Below, one piece after another: positions 1-8,257 of a stretch of 15,796 bases of DNA. Each line of letters opens with the position of its first letter. Position 1 is the first letter of the stretch. This DNA comes from Bacteroidia bacterium. GTDB taxonomy: Bacteria; Bacteroidota; Bacteroidia; Bacteroidales; Azobacteroidaceae. The stretch is taken from the NCBI GenBank assembly GCA_025996895.1, contig BNTW01000060.1:1-15796 (forward strand), read 5' to 3'. The notes under the pieces are model-generated. The model was given only the letters and a program-made list of their open reading frames with translations, was not told the origin of the DNA and did no database searches. The position numbers and the translations under genes were made by a program.

Positions 1-211
1 AGACATTGAAAACAAACGTTGTCATAGCAAATATTCTGCTGGCAAAGGGATTGGCTTGCTAGAAGACAAAGGTGGTTTTGAGGAGTTGGAAATGTTTGTA
101 AAGCGGTGAAGTACAAACATATCCAACTCTTCAAAACTGCCTTCGTCTACTAGCAAGGCAATCCGTTCGCGGGCAGTATATTTGCCCTGAGTATGTTGTT
201 TTTCAATGGCT
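1..211. repeat. Diverged inverted repeat within the mmdA 5' region
   Basis: Seen directly: bases 2-100 on the plus strand align with the reverse complement of 112-210 at about 80% identity by hand count (about 79 of 99). The centre is a perfect 9-bp stem, atgtttgta (92-100) against tacaaacat (112-120), around an 11-base spacer. The left arm may continue beyond the window edge. Both arms encode the same carboxyltransferase segment around FEEL(D/E)MFV, in opposite orientations. The arms differ at amino-acid-changing positions, so this is not a fresh exact foldback. It could be an old inverted duplication, two homologous copies joined head to head, or an assembly chimera. Confidence 0.8.
2..109 (+). 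pseudogene. Remnant of a second carboxyltransferase N-terminus
   Basis: The plus strand reads [16 protein letters not shown]..., then [18 protein letters not shown], and a stop at 107-109. This is a degraded copy of residues about 26-61 of the neighbouring minus-strand carboxyltransferase ([16 protein letters not shown]..., then [15 protein letters not shown]). The ARER stretch, normally conserved in biotin-dependent carboxyltransferases, has become AGKG. The frame then ends at once, so no functional product is expected. The 5' part lies outside the window. It may be a decayed duplicate or a join to a related locus. Confidence 0.55.
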
Positions 212-285
212 TTTTCTCCGCCACCCAAACGAGCCTTCGCCCGTAAATCAATGAGTTCTTTTACTTTTTCTAATTGACTGCTCAT
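22..285 (-). pseudogene. mmdA: Methylmalonyl-CoA decarboxylase alpha (carboxyltransferase) subunit, 5' fragment
   Basis: Residues 1-61 match the N-terminus of the biotin-dependent carboxyltransferase subunit of methylmalonyl-CoA decarboxylase / propionyl-CoA carboxylase: [17 protein letters not shown], then [12 protein letters not shown] and [15 protein letters not shown]. The family is about 510-520 residues long, but this frame stops at residue 87. Its last 26 residues are only the antisense reading of the inverted repeat arm. Known role: in Bacteroidales it transfers CO2 from (S)-methylmalonyl-CoA to biotin, giving propionyl-CoA. It starts 4 bases after mce ends, so the two form an operon. 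As written the gene cannot work. If the inverted repeat is an assembly join, the genuine gene is probably intact elsewhere. Confidence 0.75.
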
Positions 286-289
286 AATA

Positions 290-688
290 TTATTGACATA
301 ATTCTGTTAAAACGCTACCTGTTGATTTCGGGTGGAGGAAAGCGATGTGTAAGCCTTCTGCGCCTCCACGAGGGGATTTATCAATTAATTGGACGCCTTT
401 TGCTTCCACTTCGGCCAAAGCTGAAGCCACATCGGGAACGGCAAATGCGATGTGATGTACGCCTTCGCCTTTCTTTTCGATAAACTTTGCAATCGTAGAA
501 TCTTCCGATGTAGGTTCTAATAACTCTATTTTCGTTTGCCCCACTTTAAAAAATGCGGTTTTTACTTTTTGGTCGGCCACTTCTTCGATGTTGTAGCATT
601 TCAGACCCAATACTTTTTCATAATAGGGGAGGCTGTCCGTAATACTTTTAACAGCAATCCCAATGTGTTCGATATGTGTAATATCCAT
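290..688 (-). CDS. mce: Methylmalonyl-CoA epimerase
   Basis: A 132-residue protein of the vicinal-oxygen-chelate (glyoxalase) fold and the usual length for this enzyme. It opens with the family-like [14 protein letters not shown] and carries KIELLEP (54-59), [14 protein letters not shown] (74-87), [18 protein letters not shown] and a terminal VLTEL. Expected metal ligands are H8, H78 or H79, and E129. The enzyme interconverts (R)- and (S)-methylmalonyl-CoA in the cytoplasm, linking methylmalonyl-CoA mutase to the decarboxylase in the succinate-propionate pathway. It is the first gene of an operon with mmdA, 4 bases downstream. A TAnnTTTG box about 37 bases upstream is the likely promoter. The gene appears complete. 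Confidence 0.95.
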   Translation of the reverse strand: MDITHIEHIGIAVKSITDSLPYYEKVLGLKCYNIEEVADQKVKTAFFKVGQTKIELLEPTSEDSTIAKFIEKKGEGVHHIAFAVPDVASALAEVEAKGVQLIDKSPRGGAEGLHIAFLHPKSTGSVLTELCQ

Positions 689-724
689 TGTATAATAATT
701 TAATTTATAAACAATTTAGGGGTA

Positions 725-732
725 CAAAGGTA
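725..732 (-). promoter_or_regulatory. Candidate -7 box of the mce-mmdA operon
   Basis: On the minus strand the sequence is TACCTTTG, an exact match to the Bacteroidetes TAnnTTTG -7 element, 36 bases before the mce start codon. No clear TTG was found at the -33 distance. It lies back to back with the comF box at 746-753. Confidence 0.55.
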
Positions 733-745
733 CTAAAATATTTTT

Positions 746-753
746 TATCTTTG
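746..753 (+). promoter_or_regulatory. Candidate -7 box of comF
   Basis: TATCTTTG fits TAnnTTTG exactly and sits 26 bases before the preferred ATG of the comF-like gene. No good -33 TTG is visible. With the box at 725-732 it forms a compact divergent promoter pair. Confidence 0.55.
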
Positions 754-779
754 CACTAAAATTTTAAGTGAAATTTACA

Positions 780-1472
780 ATGCAATTCCTTACGGCTATT
801 AAAAACCTTTTCTTCCTTTTTTATCCGCGTGTGTGCGCGAATTGTTCCCAATCGTTAATGGAAGAGGAAGCATTTTTGTGTCTATCCTGTTTCCAAAAAT
901 TACCGAAAACGAATTATCACCACTGTGCGGATAATCCGGCTTTTGACCGTTTTCTGGGGAAAGTACCGGTGTGTAAAGCCACGGCCTATTTGTATTACAA
1001 CAAAGGTGGTTTGGGGCAAAAATTAGTGGAAAAAATTAAATATCGTGGAAATATTTATTTAGGAAAATGGCTGGGTGCCTATTTGGCCGGCGATATGCTT
1101 TCGTCCGGATTTTTCGACGACGTTGATTATTTAATTCCGGTACCGTTGCACCCGCACAAACAGCGACAGCGCGGATTTAATCAATCGGAAGTAATCGCCC
1201 AAGGTATTGCCTCCGTTACCGGAATTCCTGTCAAAACGAATATTCTTTACCGCCGGAAAGCCAACGTCAGCCAAACCCGCAAAGGCGTTTATGAGCGTTG
1301 GAAAAATACGGAAGGCATTTTTGATGTCAAAAACAGTGATCTATTGCCAAACAAACATGTCTTGCTGATTGACGATGTTTTGACGACCGGTGCAACGCTC
1401 GAAGCGTGTATGCAGCCGGTTTTGAAAGAAAAAAAAGTTCAAATAAGCGTGCTGACGTTAGCAATAACCTGA
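780..1472 (+). CDS. ComF family phosphoribosyltransferase-like protein
   Basis: A ComF-type protein of 230 residues from the ATG at 780. A GTG at 768 would add four residues; ATG is preferred because it lies comfortably downstream of the -7 box. Near the N-terminus two CxxC pairs (RVCANC and FLCLSC, about residues 19-37) form the probable zinc finger. Family motifs follow: KYRGN, LIPVPLHPHKQRQRGFNQSE and SQTRKGVYERWKN. Near the C-terminus is the PRPP-binding loop VLLIDDVLTTGAT (about 194-206). Relatives act in natural transformation, in the cytoplasm at DNA uptake, but in many bacteria the substrate is unknown. It stands alone, and its last 34 bases overlap the end of nadE on the other strand. 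Confidence 0.9.
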   Translation: MQFLTAIKNLFFLFYPRVCANCSQSLMEEEAFLCLSCFQKLPKTNYHHCADNPAFDRFLGKVPVCKATAYLYYNKGGLGQKLVEKIKYRGNIYLGKWLGAYLAGDMLSSGFFDDVDYLIPVPLHPHKQRQRGFNQSEVIAQGIASVTGIPVKTNILYRRKANVSQTRKGVYERWKNTEGIFDVKNSDLLPNKHVLLIDDVLTTGATLEACMQPVLKEKKVQISVLTLAIT

Positions 1473-3388
1473 TTTTTTATTTCCTGTAACCACAAATTGA
1501 CACTTGCATCGCTCGGCATGCGCCAGTCGCCGCGTGGCGATAGATTGACCGATCCGACTTTCGGCCCGTCGGGCATACAGCTGCGTTTGAATTGATTGCT
1601 GAAAAACCGGCGGAAAAATACTTCCAACCATTTCAAAATCAATGAATTGTCGTAAGTTCCACAAAAAGCGTGTTTCGCCAGGTAATAAATTTTAGCGGGA
1701 CGAAATCCGTAACGCAGCATATAATAGAGGAAAAAATCGTGCAATTCGTAAGGGCCGACCACCTCTTCGGTAAATTGCGTCATTTGTCCCTGATTATCCA
1801 CCGGAAGCAGTTCGGGGCTGACCGGAGTCTCCACAATATCGCGCAACGTTTTTTGGCTTAGCGCGTCCATCTGCGTTTCGGCCACCCAGCGCACCAAATA
1901 GCGCACAAGCGTCTTGGGTATTCCCAAATTGACGCCATACATCGACATGTGGTCGCCGTTGTAGGTCGCCCAACCCAACGCCAATTCCGACATGTCGCCG
2001 GTGCCGATAACCATGCCGTTCAATTGGTTAGCCAAATCCATCAGAATCTGTGTGCGTTCGCGCGCCTGCGTGTTTTCGTAGGTTACATCGTGGATTTCCG
2101 GATTATGTCCGATGTCCTTAAAATGCTGTTCGCAAGCCGGAACAATGCTGATTTCCTTCGTCGTGATACCCAACGACTGCATCAGGTTGAGCGCGTTTTG
2201 ATAAGTACGGCCGGTCGTGCCGAAACCGGGCATCGTTACGCCGCAAATCATTTTTCGGGGCAAACCCAATTTATCGACGGTTTTGGCGCAGACCAGCAAC
2301 GCCAAAGTCGAATCCAATCCGCCCGAAACACCGATAATCAGCGATTTAACATGGGTATGCACCATACGTTTGGCCAATCCGGCCACTTGTATGGAAAAGA
2401 TTTCTTCACAACTCTCATTATAATAATTCGTTGTGGGAACAAACGGAGCCGGATTGACCGCCCGGCTCAATGCTATTTCTTGTGTATTCTTTAAATTGAA
2501 TGCTATTTTTTTATAATCCGGATTTTCCGGACGGACAACGAAAGTCGTATTTTTCTTCCGTTCGGCAGTCAATAGATCAAAATCGATTTCGCTGATTATC
2601 AGCTGATTGTTGAATTGAAAGCGTTGCGCTTCCGCCAACAGCCGGCCGTTTTCGTAGATATAAGCATTTCCGGCATAAACCAAATCGGTGGTCGATTCGC
2701 CAAATCCGGCAGCGGTATAAACATATCCTGCCTGACAACGCGCCGACTGCTGACTGAGCAACGACTTCACGTACTGTTGTTTGCCAATCAATTCGGGACT
2801 TGCCGAAAGATTGAAAATAAGTTGCGCCCTGTTCATCGCATGGAACGAACTCGGTGGAATGACAGCCCAAACGTCCTCGCAAATCTCAACGGCAAAATTC
2901 CGTTCGCTGTCGCCGAACACGATGTTTGTTCCGAAAGCAGTGCGGTTACCGGCATATTCGGTTTCGGTTACCGGAAAATCCAATTTGTAGGCTTCAAACC
3001 AGCGTTTTTCGTAGAATTCGGCATAATTCGGCAAATAGATTTTCGGGACAATTCCCGCGATTTTTCCTGCTTGGCAAACCAATGCGCAGTTATACAATTT
3101 CGCGTTGTGTTCTACCGGTGCACCGATAATAAAACCGGTGGGAAGTTTTTCGGTGGCTTTCAGCAATCCGGCGATCGCTTTTTCCGCTTCGCGGATCAAT
3201 GTTTCCTGAAAAAACAAATCGGCGCAGGTATAACCTGTGATACACAATTCGGGAAAGCAAACCATTCCCGCGCCTTTTTCGTTTGCTTCAACAATTTGTT
3301 TTTCAATCTGTTGCACATTGAAAGCACAATCTCCGACTTTCAATTCGGGAATAGCGGCGGCCACGCTAAAAAATCCGTAATCTTCCAT
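1439..3388 (-). CDS. nadE: Glutamine-hydrolysing NAD+ synthase
   Basis: A 649-residue two-domain enzyme of usual length for the glutamine-dependent type. The N-terminal nitrilase-fold glutaminase (about 1-290) has the Glu-Lys-Cys triad: E47 in CFPELC, K116 in VPKIYLP and C170 in VEICEDVW. The C-terminal synthetase domain has the ATP pyrophosphatase loop SGGLDS (355-360), followed by IGTGDMSELALGWATYNGD. It makes NAD+ from deamido-NAD+ with ATP and ammonia channelled from glutamine, in the cytoplasm. The ATG at 3388 leads directly into the conserved VAAAIPELKVGD. A full -33/-7 promoter lies just upstream. The 3' end runs 34 bases into comF, leaving no room for a separate terminator. Confidence 0.97.
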   Translation of the reverse strand: MEDYGFFSVAAAIPELKVGDCAFNVQQIEKQIVEANEKGAGMVCFPELCITGYTCADLFFQETLIREAEKAIAGLLKATEKLPTGFIIGAPVEHNAKLYNCALVCQAGKIAGIVPKIYLPNYAEFYEKRWFEAYKLDFPVTETEYAGNRTAFGTNIVFGDSERNFAVEICEDVWAVIPPSSFHAMNRAQLIFNLSASPELIGKQQYVKSLLSQQSARCQAGYVYTAAGFGESTTDLVYAGNAYIYENGRLLAEAQRFQFNNQLIISEIDFDLLTAERKKNTTFVVRPENPDYKKIAFNLKNTQEIALSRAVNPAPFVPTTNYYNESCEEIFSIQVAGLAKRMVHTHVKSLIIGVSGGLDSTLALLVCAKTVDKLGLPRKMICGVTMPGFGTTGRTYQNALNLMQSLGITTKEISIVPACEQHFKDIGHNPEIHDVTYENTQARERTQILMDLANQLNGMVIGTGDMSELALGWATYNGDHMSMYGVNLGIPKTLVRYLVRWVAETQMDALSQKTLRDIVETPVSPELLPVDNQGQMTQFTEEVVGPYELHDFFLYYMLRYGFRPAKIYYLAKHAFCGTYDNSLILKWLEVFFRRFFSNQFKRSCMPDGPKVGSVNLSPRGDWRMPSDASVNLWLQEIKNQVIANVSTLI

Positions 3389-3407
3389 AATGCTTATTTT
3401 ATGACGT

Positions 3408-3438
3408 CAAAATTACAGGAAAGAATTTGTAAATCAAA
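3408..3438 (-). promoter_or_regulatory. nadE promoter
   Basis: On the minus strand: TTTG (3435-3438), a 19-base spacer, then TAATTTTG (3408-3415). This fits the Bacteroidetes -33/-7 consensus, with a short leader of roughly 15 bases before the nadE ATG. Confidence 0.7.
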
Positions 3439-3487
3439 ATGAACGAGCGCGTAATATACAAAATTTATTTCTAATACGCAAGATTCC

Positions 3488-3518
3488 TTGCAAATTCAAA
3501 TTAGAATGATTACCTTTG
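3488..3518 (+). promoter_or_regulatory. rpsF-rpsR-rplI promoter
   Basis: TTG (3488-3490), a 20-base spacer and TACCTTTG (3511-3518), a very good Bacteroidetes promoter. The leader before rpsF is about 45 bases and holds a small hairpin, tccc-tttttt-ggga (3522-3535), at the probable transcript start. Its function is unknown. Confidence 0.75.
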
Positions 3519-3567
3519 CAGTCCCTTTTTTGGGAATATTTATCAATTAATTAAAAAACAGGTATTT

Positions 3568-3900
3568 ATGAACAATTACGAAGCCGTTTTCATTTTGACT
3601 CCCGTTTTGTCTGATGCACAGATGAAGGAAGCGGTCGAAAAGTTCACCGGATTTCTCAAAGCCGAAGGCTCAGAGATTGTGAACGAAGAGAATTGGGGAC
3701 TGCGCAAGCTGGCTTACCCCATCCAAAAAAAATCTACCGGATTCTACACCTTGTTAGAATTCAAATCGGACCCGACTGTCGTTGCCAAGCTGGAAACACA
3801 ATTCCGCCGCGACGAACGAGTATTGCGCTTTTTGACATTCCGTCAGGATAAGTATTTTGCAGAATATGCAACGAAAAGAAGAAACAAATCTAATCTGTAA
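3568..3900 (+). CDS. rpsF: 30S ribosomal protein S6
   Basis: A 110-residue S6 protein, starting [12 protein letters not shown]. It carries the typical [20 protein letters not shown] segment and ends in a basic tail, [11 protein letters not shown]6 binds 16S rRNA in the platform of the small subunit as a pair with S18, whose gene follows 13 bases later. It is the first gene of the conserved rpsF-rpsR-rplI operon and has a clear Bacteroidetes promoter upstream. In many bacteria the S6:S18 pair regulates its own leader, but I did not recognise that leader motif here. The gene appears complete. Confidence 0.97.
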   Translation: MNNYEAVFILTPVLSDAQMKEAVEKFTGFLKAEGSEIVNEENWGLRKLAYPIQKKSTGFYTLLEFKSDPTVVAKLETQFRRDERVLRFLTFRQDKYFAEYATKRRNKSNL

Positions 3901-3913
3901 AGGAAAATTAATC

Positions 3914-4186
3914 ATGGCAGCAAACAACAATTCGGAAATCCGTTACTTAACTCCGCCCAGCGTAGATGTTAAGCGTAAAAAATATTGCCGTTTCAAAAAA
4001 AGCGGTATCAAATTCATCGACTATAAAGACCCTGAATTTTTGAAGAAATTCCTGAACGAGCAAGGAAAAATCCTGCCTCGTCGTATCACCGGCACTTCGC
4101 TGAAGTTTCAGCACCGTGTTGCTCAAGCTGTGAAGCGCGCCCGTCATTTGGCACTGCTTCCGTATGTAACCGATTTGATGAAATAA
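3914..4186 (+). CDS. rpsR: 30S ribosomal protein S18
   Basis: A 90-residue S18 protein. The frame stays open upstream to 3857 inside rpsF. The ATG at 3914 is chosen because it follows the rpsF stop by 13 bases, has an AAGGAAA ribosome site before it, and gives the normal family length. Family hallmarks are the basic [19 protein letters not shown] segment and [34 protein letters not shown]. It pairs with S6 on 16S rRNA in the platform. A single Cys (C25) remains in the N-terminal part, so a complete CxxC zinc site is not evident. Confidence 0.97.
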   Translation: MAANNNSEIRYLTPPSVDVKRKKYCRFKKSGIKFIDYKDPEFLKKFLNEQGKILPRRITGTSLKFQHRVAQAVKRARHLALLPYVTDLMK

Positions 4187-4190
4187 AAAA

Positions 4191-4196
4191 AGGAGG
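4191..4196 (+). promoter_or_regulatory. Strong Shine-Dalgarno of rplI
   Basis: AGGAGG lies 7 bases before the rplI ATG. Most genes in this window, as in Bacteroidetes generally, lack a clear Shine-Dalgarno, so this near-perfect one stands out and supports the start at 4204. Confidence 0.7.
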
Positions 4197-4203
4197 AACA
4201 ATT

Positions 4204-4647
4204 ATGCAAGTAATATTATTGGAAGACGTCATTAACTTGGGTTACAAAGACGATATAGTGAATATAAAAAGCGGTTACGGACGCAATTACCTGATTCCGC
4301 AGAAGAAAGCGGTTATCGCTTCCGAATCGGCAAAAAAAGTATTGGCTGAAAATCTTCGCCAACGCGCACATAAATTGGAAAAAATCAAATCCGATGCGCA
4401 AGCATTGGCTGCCAAATTAGACGGTGTTTCATTGGTTATCGGCGCGAAAACAAGTTCGACCGGTACGATTTTCGGCTCGGTTACGAATATCCAAATCGCC
4501 GAAGAACTGGCTAAAAAAGGGTTTGAAATAGATCGGAAACAACTTGTAATCAAAGATCCGGTGAAAGAAGTAGGCCATTACAAAGCTCTTCTCAAACTGC
4601 ACAAAGAAGTTTCGGTCGAAATTCCGTTTGAAGTGGTATCGGAATAA
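4204..4647 (+). CDS. rplI: 50S ribosomal protein L9
   Basis: A 147-residue L9 of standard length. The N-terminal rRNA-binding domain reads [20 protein letters not shown], with [15 protein letters not shown] as the family signature. A charged connecting helix (about 42-75) joins it to the C-terminal domain, which includes [18 protein letters not shown]9 binds 23S rRNA at the base of the L1 stalk and helps maintain reading frame. It is the last gene of the S6-S18-L9 operon, with a strong AGGAGG site and a hairpin terminator 19 bases after its stop. Confidence 0.97.
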   Translation: MQVILLEDVINLGYKDDIVNIKSGYGRNYLIPQKKAVIASESAKKVLAENLRQRAHKLEKIKSDAQALAAKLDGVSLVIGAKTSSTGTIFGSVTNIQIAEELAKKGFEIDRKQLVIKDPVKEVGHYKALLKLHKEVSVEIPFEVVSE

Positions 4648-4666
4648 AACGATTCTTTATATTATT

Positions 4667-4696
4667 AAAAAAGTTGTCTTTAGGGACAACTTTTTT
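4667..4696. terminator. Hairpin terminator between rplI and recQ
   Basis: A12-bp stem, aaaaaagttgtc (4667-4678) against gacaactttttt (4685-4696), around a 6-base loop. A T run follows on the plus strand and the stem begins with an A run, so it can act for both convergent genes. Confidence 0.85.
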
Positions 4697-4719
4697 TTAT
4701 TTTATATCATTCAAATGGA

Positions 4720-6903
4720 TCAATTCGCCATTTCCGACAAGAACTTGATCCGTACCAGACGGATTTCTTCTTCTGTATATTGATTACCGAGTTCTTTGAT
4801 AGCTTCTTCCAAACCGTCTGTTTCCGATTCTTTAAAATAAAGGTAATTGTTTTCGATATGGTCTTCGTCCATCACTTCGTTCAGGAAATAGTCGATGTTG
4901 ATTTTTGTTCCCGCATAAACGATGGCTTCGATTTCGTCGAGTAATTCGTTAAATTCTAAGCCTTTGGTCAGTGCAATGTCGTCCAACGCCACTTTGCGGT
5001 CAATACTTTGTACAATATATACTTTCAACTTCGATTTATTGGCCACCGTGCGCACGCGAAGGTCTTCGGGACGCTCGATCTCATTTTCAGCCACGTGGCG
5101 TTTAATCAGTTCGACAAATTCCGATCCATAGCGTTTGGCTTTCCCTGAGCCAACGCCTGGAATGTTTTGCAACTCTTCTATCGTAACCGGATAGGTCGTT
5201 GCCATGGCTTCGAGCGACGGGTCTTGAAAAATCACATACGGCGGAACTTCCAATTTCTTGGAGAGTTTTTTCCGCAAATCTTTCATCATGGAATACAGCA
5301 CCGGATCGACGGCGCAAGAAGCACCGCCACGTACAGGCGTTTCGTCCGTGCTTTCTTCCTCTTCAAAATCGTTGTCTTTCGTAATTTTGAACGACTCCGG
5401 ATTTTTCAAGTACTTACGGCCGGCCGGTGTTAATTTCAATAAACCATAGTTTTCAATATCTTTATCAAGAAATCCGGCAATCATGGCCTGACGAATAACG
5501 GTATTCCACGTTTTTTCGTCTTCGTCTTTGCCGGTGCCAAACATTTCGAGCTCGTCGTGTTCGTACGAAATGATTTCAGACGTTTTCTTTCCCTGTAAGA
5601 TATTAATCACATGGTCGGCTTTAAATTTATCTTTCAAGATTTCGACGGTTTCTAAAACCGAGATTAGTAATTCCTTTGCTTCCACTTGCATTTTCGGGTT
5701 TAAACAGTTATCACAATTTCCACAATTATCTTCAGTATATTCTTCTCCAAAATAGTGTAATAAAACTTTTCGACGGCACACAGCGGTTTCCGCGTATGCT
5801 TTGGTCTCTTCGAGCAGCTGCTTGCCTATTTCCTGTTCGGAAATAGGTTTACCTTGCATAAATTTTTCCAACTTTTGCAAATCCTTATGCACATAAAATA
5901 CAATACATTTCCCTTCGCCGCCATCGCGTCCTGCACGTCCGGTTTCCTGATAATAGCCTTCCAGACTTTTGGGAATGTCGTAATGTATCACATAACGAAC
6001 ATCGGGTTTGTCAATTCCCATGCCAAAGGCGATGGTTGCGACAATCACTTCGGCTTCTTCCATCAAAAATTTGTCCTGATTTTCGGAACGCACTTGCGAA
6101 TCCATACCTGCGTGATAGGCTAACGCATTGATACCGTTGGCTTTCAGTATCTCGGTAAAATCTTCCACTTTTTTCCGCGAAAGACAATAAATGATACCTG
6201 ATTTGCCCGGATTACCCTTAATGAATTTGACAATTTCTTTATCGACATTCTGATCTTTCTGGCGTACTTCGTAATACAAATTTGCCCGGTTGAACGAAGA
6301 TTTATAAACGATAGCATCCATCATTCCGAGATTTTTTTGAATATCGTGCTGCACTTTCGGTGTAGCCGTAGCGGTCAGCGCAATCAATGGATGACGGGAT
6401 ATTTCATTGATTATCGGACGAATACGACGATATTCCGGACGAAAATCGTGTCCCCATTCCGAGATGCAATGGGCTTCGTCGATAGCATAAAACGACACCG
6501 GAACTTGACGCAAAAATTCGATATTTTCTTCTTTGGTCAGCGATTCGGGTGCGACATACAGCAATTTGGTTTTTCCCTGCTTGATGTCGTCTTTTACGGC
6601 ATCGATGGCCGCCCTGTTCAACGAAGAATTGATAAAATGAGCCACTCCGTTATCTTCGCTGAAATTGCGCATGGCATCAACTTGATTTTTCATGAGAGCA
6701 ATCAGCGGAGAAATGACAACAGCCGTACCGGGCAACAGCAACGAGGGTAGTTGATAACACAATGACTTCCCTCCGCCTGTCGGCATCAAAACAAAAGTAT
6801 CTTTTCCGTCTAAAACATTGCGGATAACCGCTTCTTGATTTCCTTTAAAGGTATCGAACCCAAAATGTTTTTTCAGTGCGTCTGTCAAAAAATCTTTTTT
6901 CAT
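4720..6903 (-). CDS. recQ: ATP-dependent DNA helicase RecQ
   Basis: A 727-residue superfamily 2 helicase, longer than the roughly 600 residues of E. coli RecQ. Walker A is PTGGGKS (41-47), the DEAH box is at 142-145, and motif VI is QETGRAGRDG (319-328). Zinc-binding cysteines C376, C394, C397 and C400 precede the RQC winged-helix region. An HRDC domain (about 530-605) contains EELQNIPGVGSGKAKRYG. A further 110-residue C-terminal extension is probably a helical DNA-binding region. It unwinds DNA 3' to 5' in recombination and replication-fork repair. It has its own -7 box and lies downstream of clpX on the same strand, an arrangement common in Bacteroidales. Confidence 0.96.
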   Translation of the reverse strand: MKKDFLTDALKKHFGFDTFKGNQEAVIRNVLDGKDTFVLMPTGGGKSLCYQLPSLLLPGTAVVISPLIALMKNQVDAMRNFSEDNGVAHFINSSLNRAAIDAVKDDIKQGKTKLLYVAPESLTKEENIEFLRQVPVSFYAIDEAHCISEWGHDFRPEYRRIRPIINEISRHPLIALTATATPKVQHDIQKNLGMMDAIVYKSSFNRANLYYEVRQKDQNVDKEIVKFIKGNPGKSGIIYCLSRKKVEDFTEILKANGINALAYHAGMDSQVRSENQDKFLMEEAEVIVATIAFGMGIDKPDVRYVIHYDIPKSLEGYYQETGRAGRDGGEGKCIVFYVHKDLQKLEKFMQGKPISEQEIGKQLLEETKAYAETAVCRRKVLLHYFGEEYTEDNCGNCDNCLNPKMQVEAKELLISVLETVEILKDKFKADHVINILQGKKTSEIISYEHDELEMFGTGKDEDEKTWNTVIRQAMIAGFLDKDIENYGLLKLTPAGRKYLKNPESFKITKDNDFEEEESTDETPVRGGASCAVDPVLYSMMKDLRKKLSKKLEVPPYVIFQDPSLEAMATTYPVTIEELQNIPGVGSGKAKRYGSEFVELIKRHVAENEIERPEDLRVRTVANKSKLKVYIVQSIDRKVALDDIALTKGLEFNELLDEIEAIVYAGTKINIDYFLNEVMDEDHIENNYLYFKESETDGLEEAIKELGNQYTEEEIRLVRIKFLSEMAN

Positions 6904-6935
6904 TCTCTTTCTGCTATGAAATGCTTCAGCACAAA

Positions 6936-6967
6936 CAAAGATATATTATTGTTCTGAAAAAAAACAA
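6936..6967 (-). promoter_or_regulatory. recQ promoter with overlapping palindrome
   Basis: On the minus strand TATCTTTG (6936-6943) is an exact -7 box, with TTG (6965-6967) 21 bases upstream. A 9-bp inverted repeat, attattgtt (6945-6953) against aacaataat (6963-6971), fills the spacer and covers the -33. It could be an operator or the weak end of the clpX transcript, but it lacks the T run of a clear terminator. Confidence 0.5.
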
Positions 6968-7027
6968 TAATTTGAAAACTTTTTTCTGATTTTTTGCTTT
7001 TTAAATAGAAAGACATCATAAAACCCC

Positions 7028-8257
7028 TTACAGGTGCAGTCGTTCGGCCTTTTCAATTCGCTCTTTGGCGTATTCCAGCGTGATATGCAACGTCTTTTTG
7101 TCGGAAGAAGGAATTTCAAACATAGCGTCGAGCATAATGTCTTCCGTAATCGAACGTAAGCCGCGTGCCCCCAGTTTAAATTCAACCGCCTTATCGACAA
7201 TGTATTCCAACACCGCCTCGTCGAACGACAAAGTAACTCCATCCATTTCAAACATTTTGATATACTGCTTGATGATCGAATTTTTCGGTTCAGTCAGGAT
7301 ATTTCGCAAGGCTTGGCGGTCTAACGGATTGAGGTAAGTCAATACCGGCAGACGCCCGATAATTTCGGGAATCAGTCCGAAAGACTTCAAATCTTGCGGA
7401 GCAATGTATTTCAACAGATTGTTGCGGTCGATTTGTTGTCGATTCGTATTCGCTGCATACCCAACTACCTGTGTATTCAGCCGTTGCGCAATTTTCCGCT
7501 CGATACCTTCAAACGCGCCGCCGCAAACAAAAAGAATGTCCTTCGTATTGACGGGAATTAATTTTTGATCGGGGTGTTTTCGTCCGCCTTGCGGGGGTAC
7601 ATTGACAATCGAGCCTTCTAATAATTTCAATAAACCCTGCTGTACGCCTTCACCGCTCACGTCGCGCGTGATGGAAGGATTATCGCCTTTGCGGGCAATT
7701 TTGTCGATTTCGTCGATAAAAACAATTCCTCTTTCGGCTTCTTCCACCTTATAGTCAGCCACTTGCAACAAACGCGTCAAAAGGCTTTCGATATCTTCGC
7801 CCACGTATCCCGCTTCGGTCAATACCGTTGCATCGACAATCGTAAAAGGCACTTTCAACAAGCGGGCAATCGTTTTCGCCAAAAGCGTTTTACCTGTTCC
7901 GGTAGGGCCGACCATAATAATATTGGACTTTTCAATTTCCACATCATTATCGGTCGTGTGTTGCATCAGCCGTTTATAGTGATTATAAACAGCCACCGAC
8001 AAATAGCGTTTCGCGTCGTCCTGGCCAATCACATACTGGTCTAAAAAATCTTTAATCTCCTTGGGACGCGGAATTTCTTCTTTGGATGTCAAAAAATCTT
8101 TTGTTTTATTGGCCTGTGCAACCGTTTCCTTCACAATCTGGTGGGCGCGTTCCGCACATTCGTCGCAAATATATCCGTTCACTCCAGTGAGCAGCATTTG
8201 CAATTCATTCTCCGGTCGTCCGCAAAAACTACAATACTGTTGAGGCGTTTTTGCCAT
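7028..8257 (-). CDS. clpX: ATP-dependent Clp protease ATP-binding subunit ClpX
   Basis: A 409-residue ClpX of usual length. The N-terminal zinc-binding domain has C9, C12, C31 and C34. Walker A is GPTGTGKT (117-124), the pore loop is GYVGED (150-155), Walker B is IVFIDEID (178-185), the second pore loop holds RKH (226-228), and sensor 2 is GARGLR (364-369). The ClpP-docking loop, IGF in E. coli, reads VGY (265-267), a conservative change. ClpX unfolds tagged substrates and feeds them to ClpP. Its ATG overlaps the clpP stop by one base (TAATG), so the two are translationally coupled. Confidence 0.97.
   Translation of the reverse strand: MAKTPQQYCSFCGRPENELQMLLTGVNGYICDECAERAHQIVKETVAQANKTKDFLTSKEEIPRPKEIKDFLDQYVIGQDDAKRYLSVAVYNHYKRLMQHTTDNDVEIEKSNIIMVGPTGTGKTLLAKTIARLLKVPFTIVDATVLTEAGYVGEDIESLLTRLLQVADYKVEEAERGIVFIDEIDKIARKGDNPSITRDVSGEGVQQGLLKLLEGSIVNVPPQGGRKHPDQKLIPVNTKDILFVCGGAFEGIERKIAQRLNTQVVGYAANTNRQQIDRNNLLKYIAPQDLKSFGLIPEIIGRLPVLTYLNPLDRQALRNILTEPKNSIIKQYIKMFEMDGVTLSFDEAVLEYIVDKAVEFKLGARGLRSITEDIMLDAMFEIPSSDKKTLHITLEYAKERIEKAERLHL

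Noticed and set aside
2615..3442. Long plus-strand open frame (275 codons) opposite nadE
   Set aside because: It is antisense to a clear NadE with all catalytic residues and shows no recognisable family feature; it is a shadow of the coding strand. The same holds for 1949-2494.
3519..3567. Possible S6:S18 autoregulatory leader before rpsF
   Set aside because: Only a 4-bp stem with a T loop is visible. The expected hairpin with its conserved CCG bulge was not found.
3857..3913. Upstream extension of the S18 frame
   Set aside because: It lies inside rpsF and would add 19 non-family residues; the ATG at 3914 gives the standard protein.
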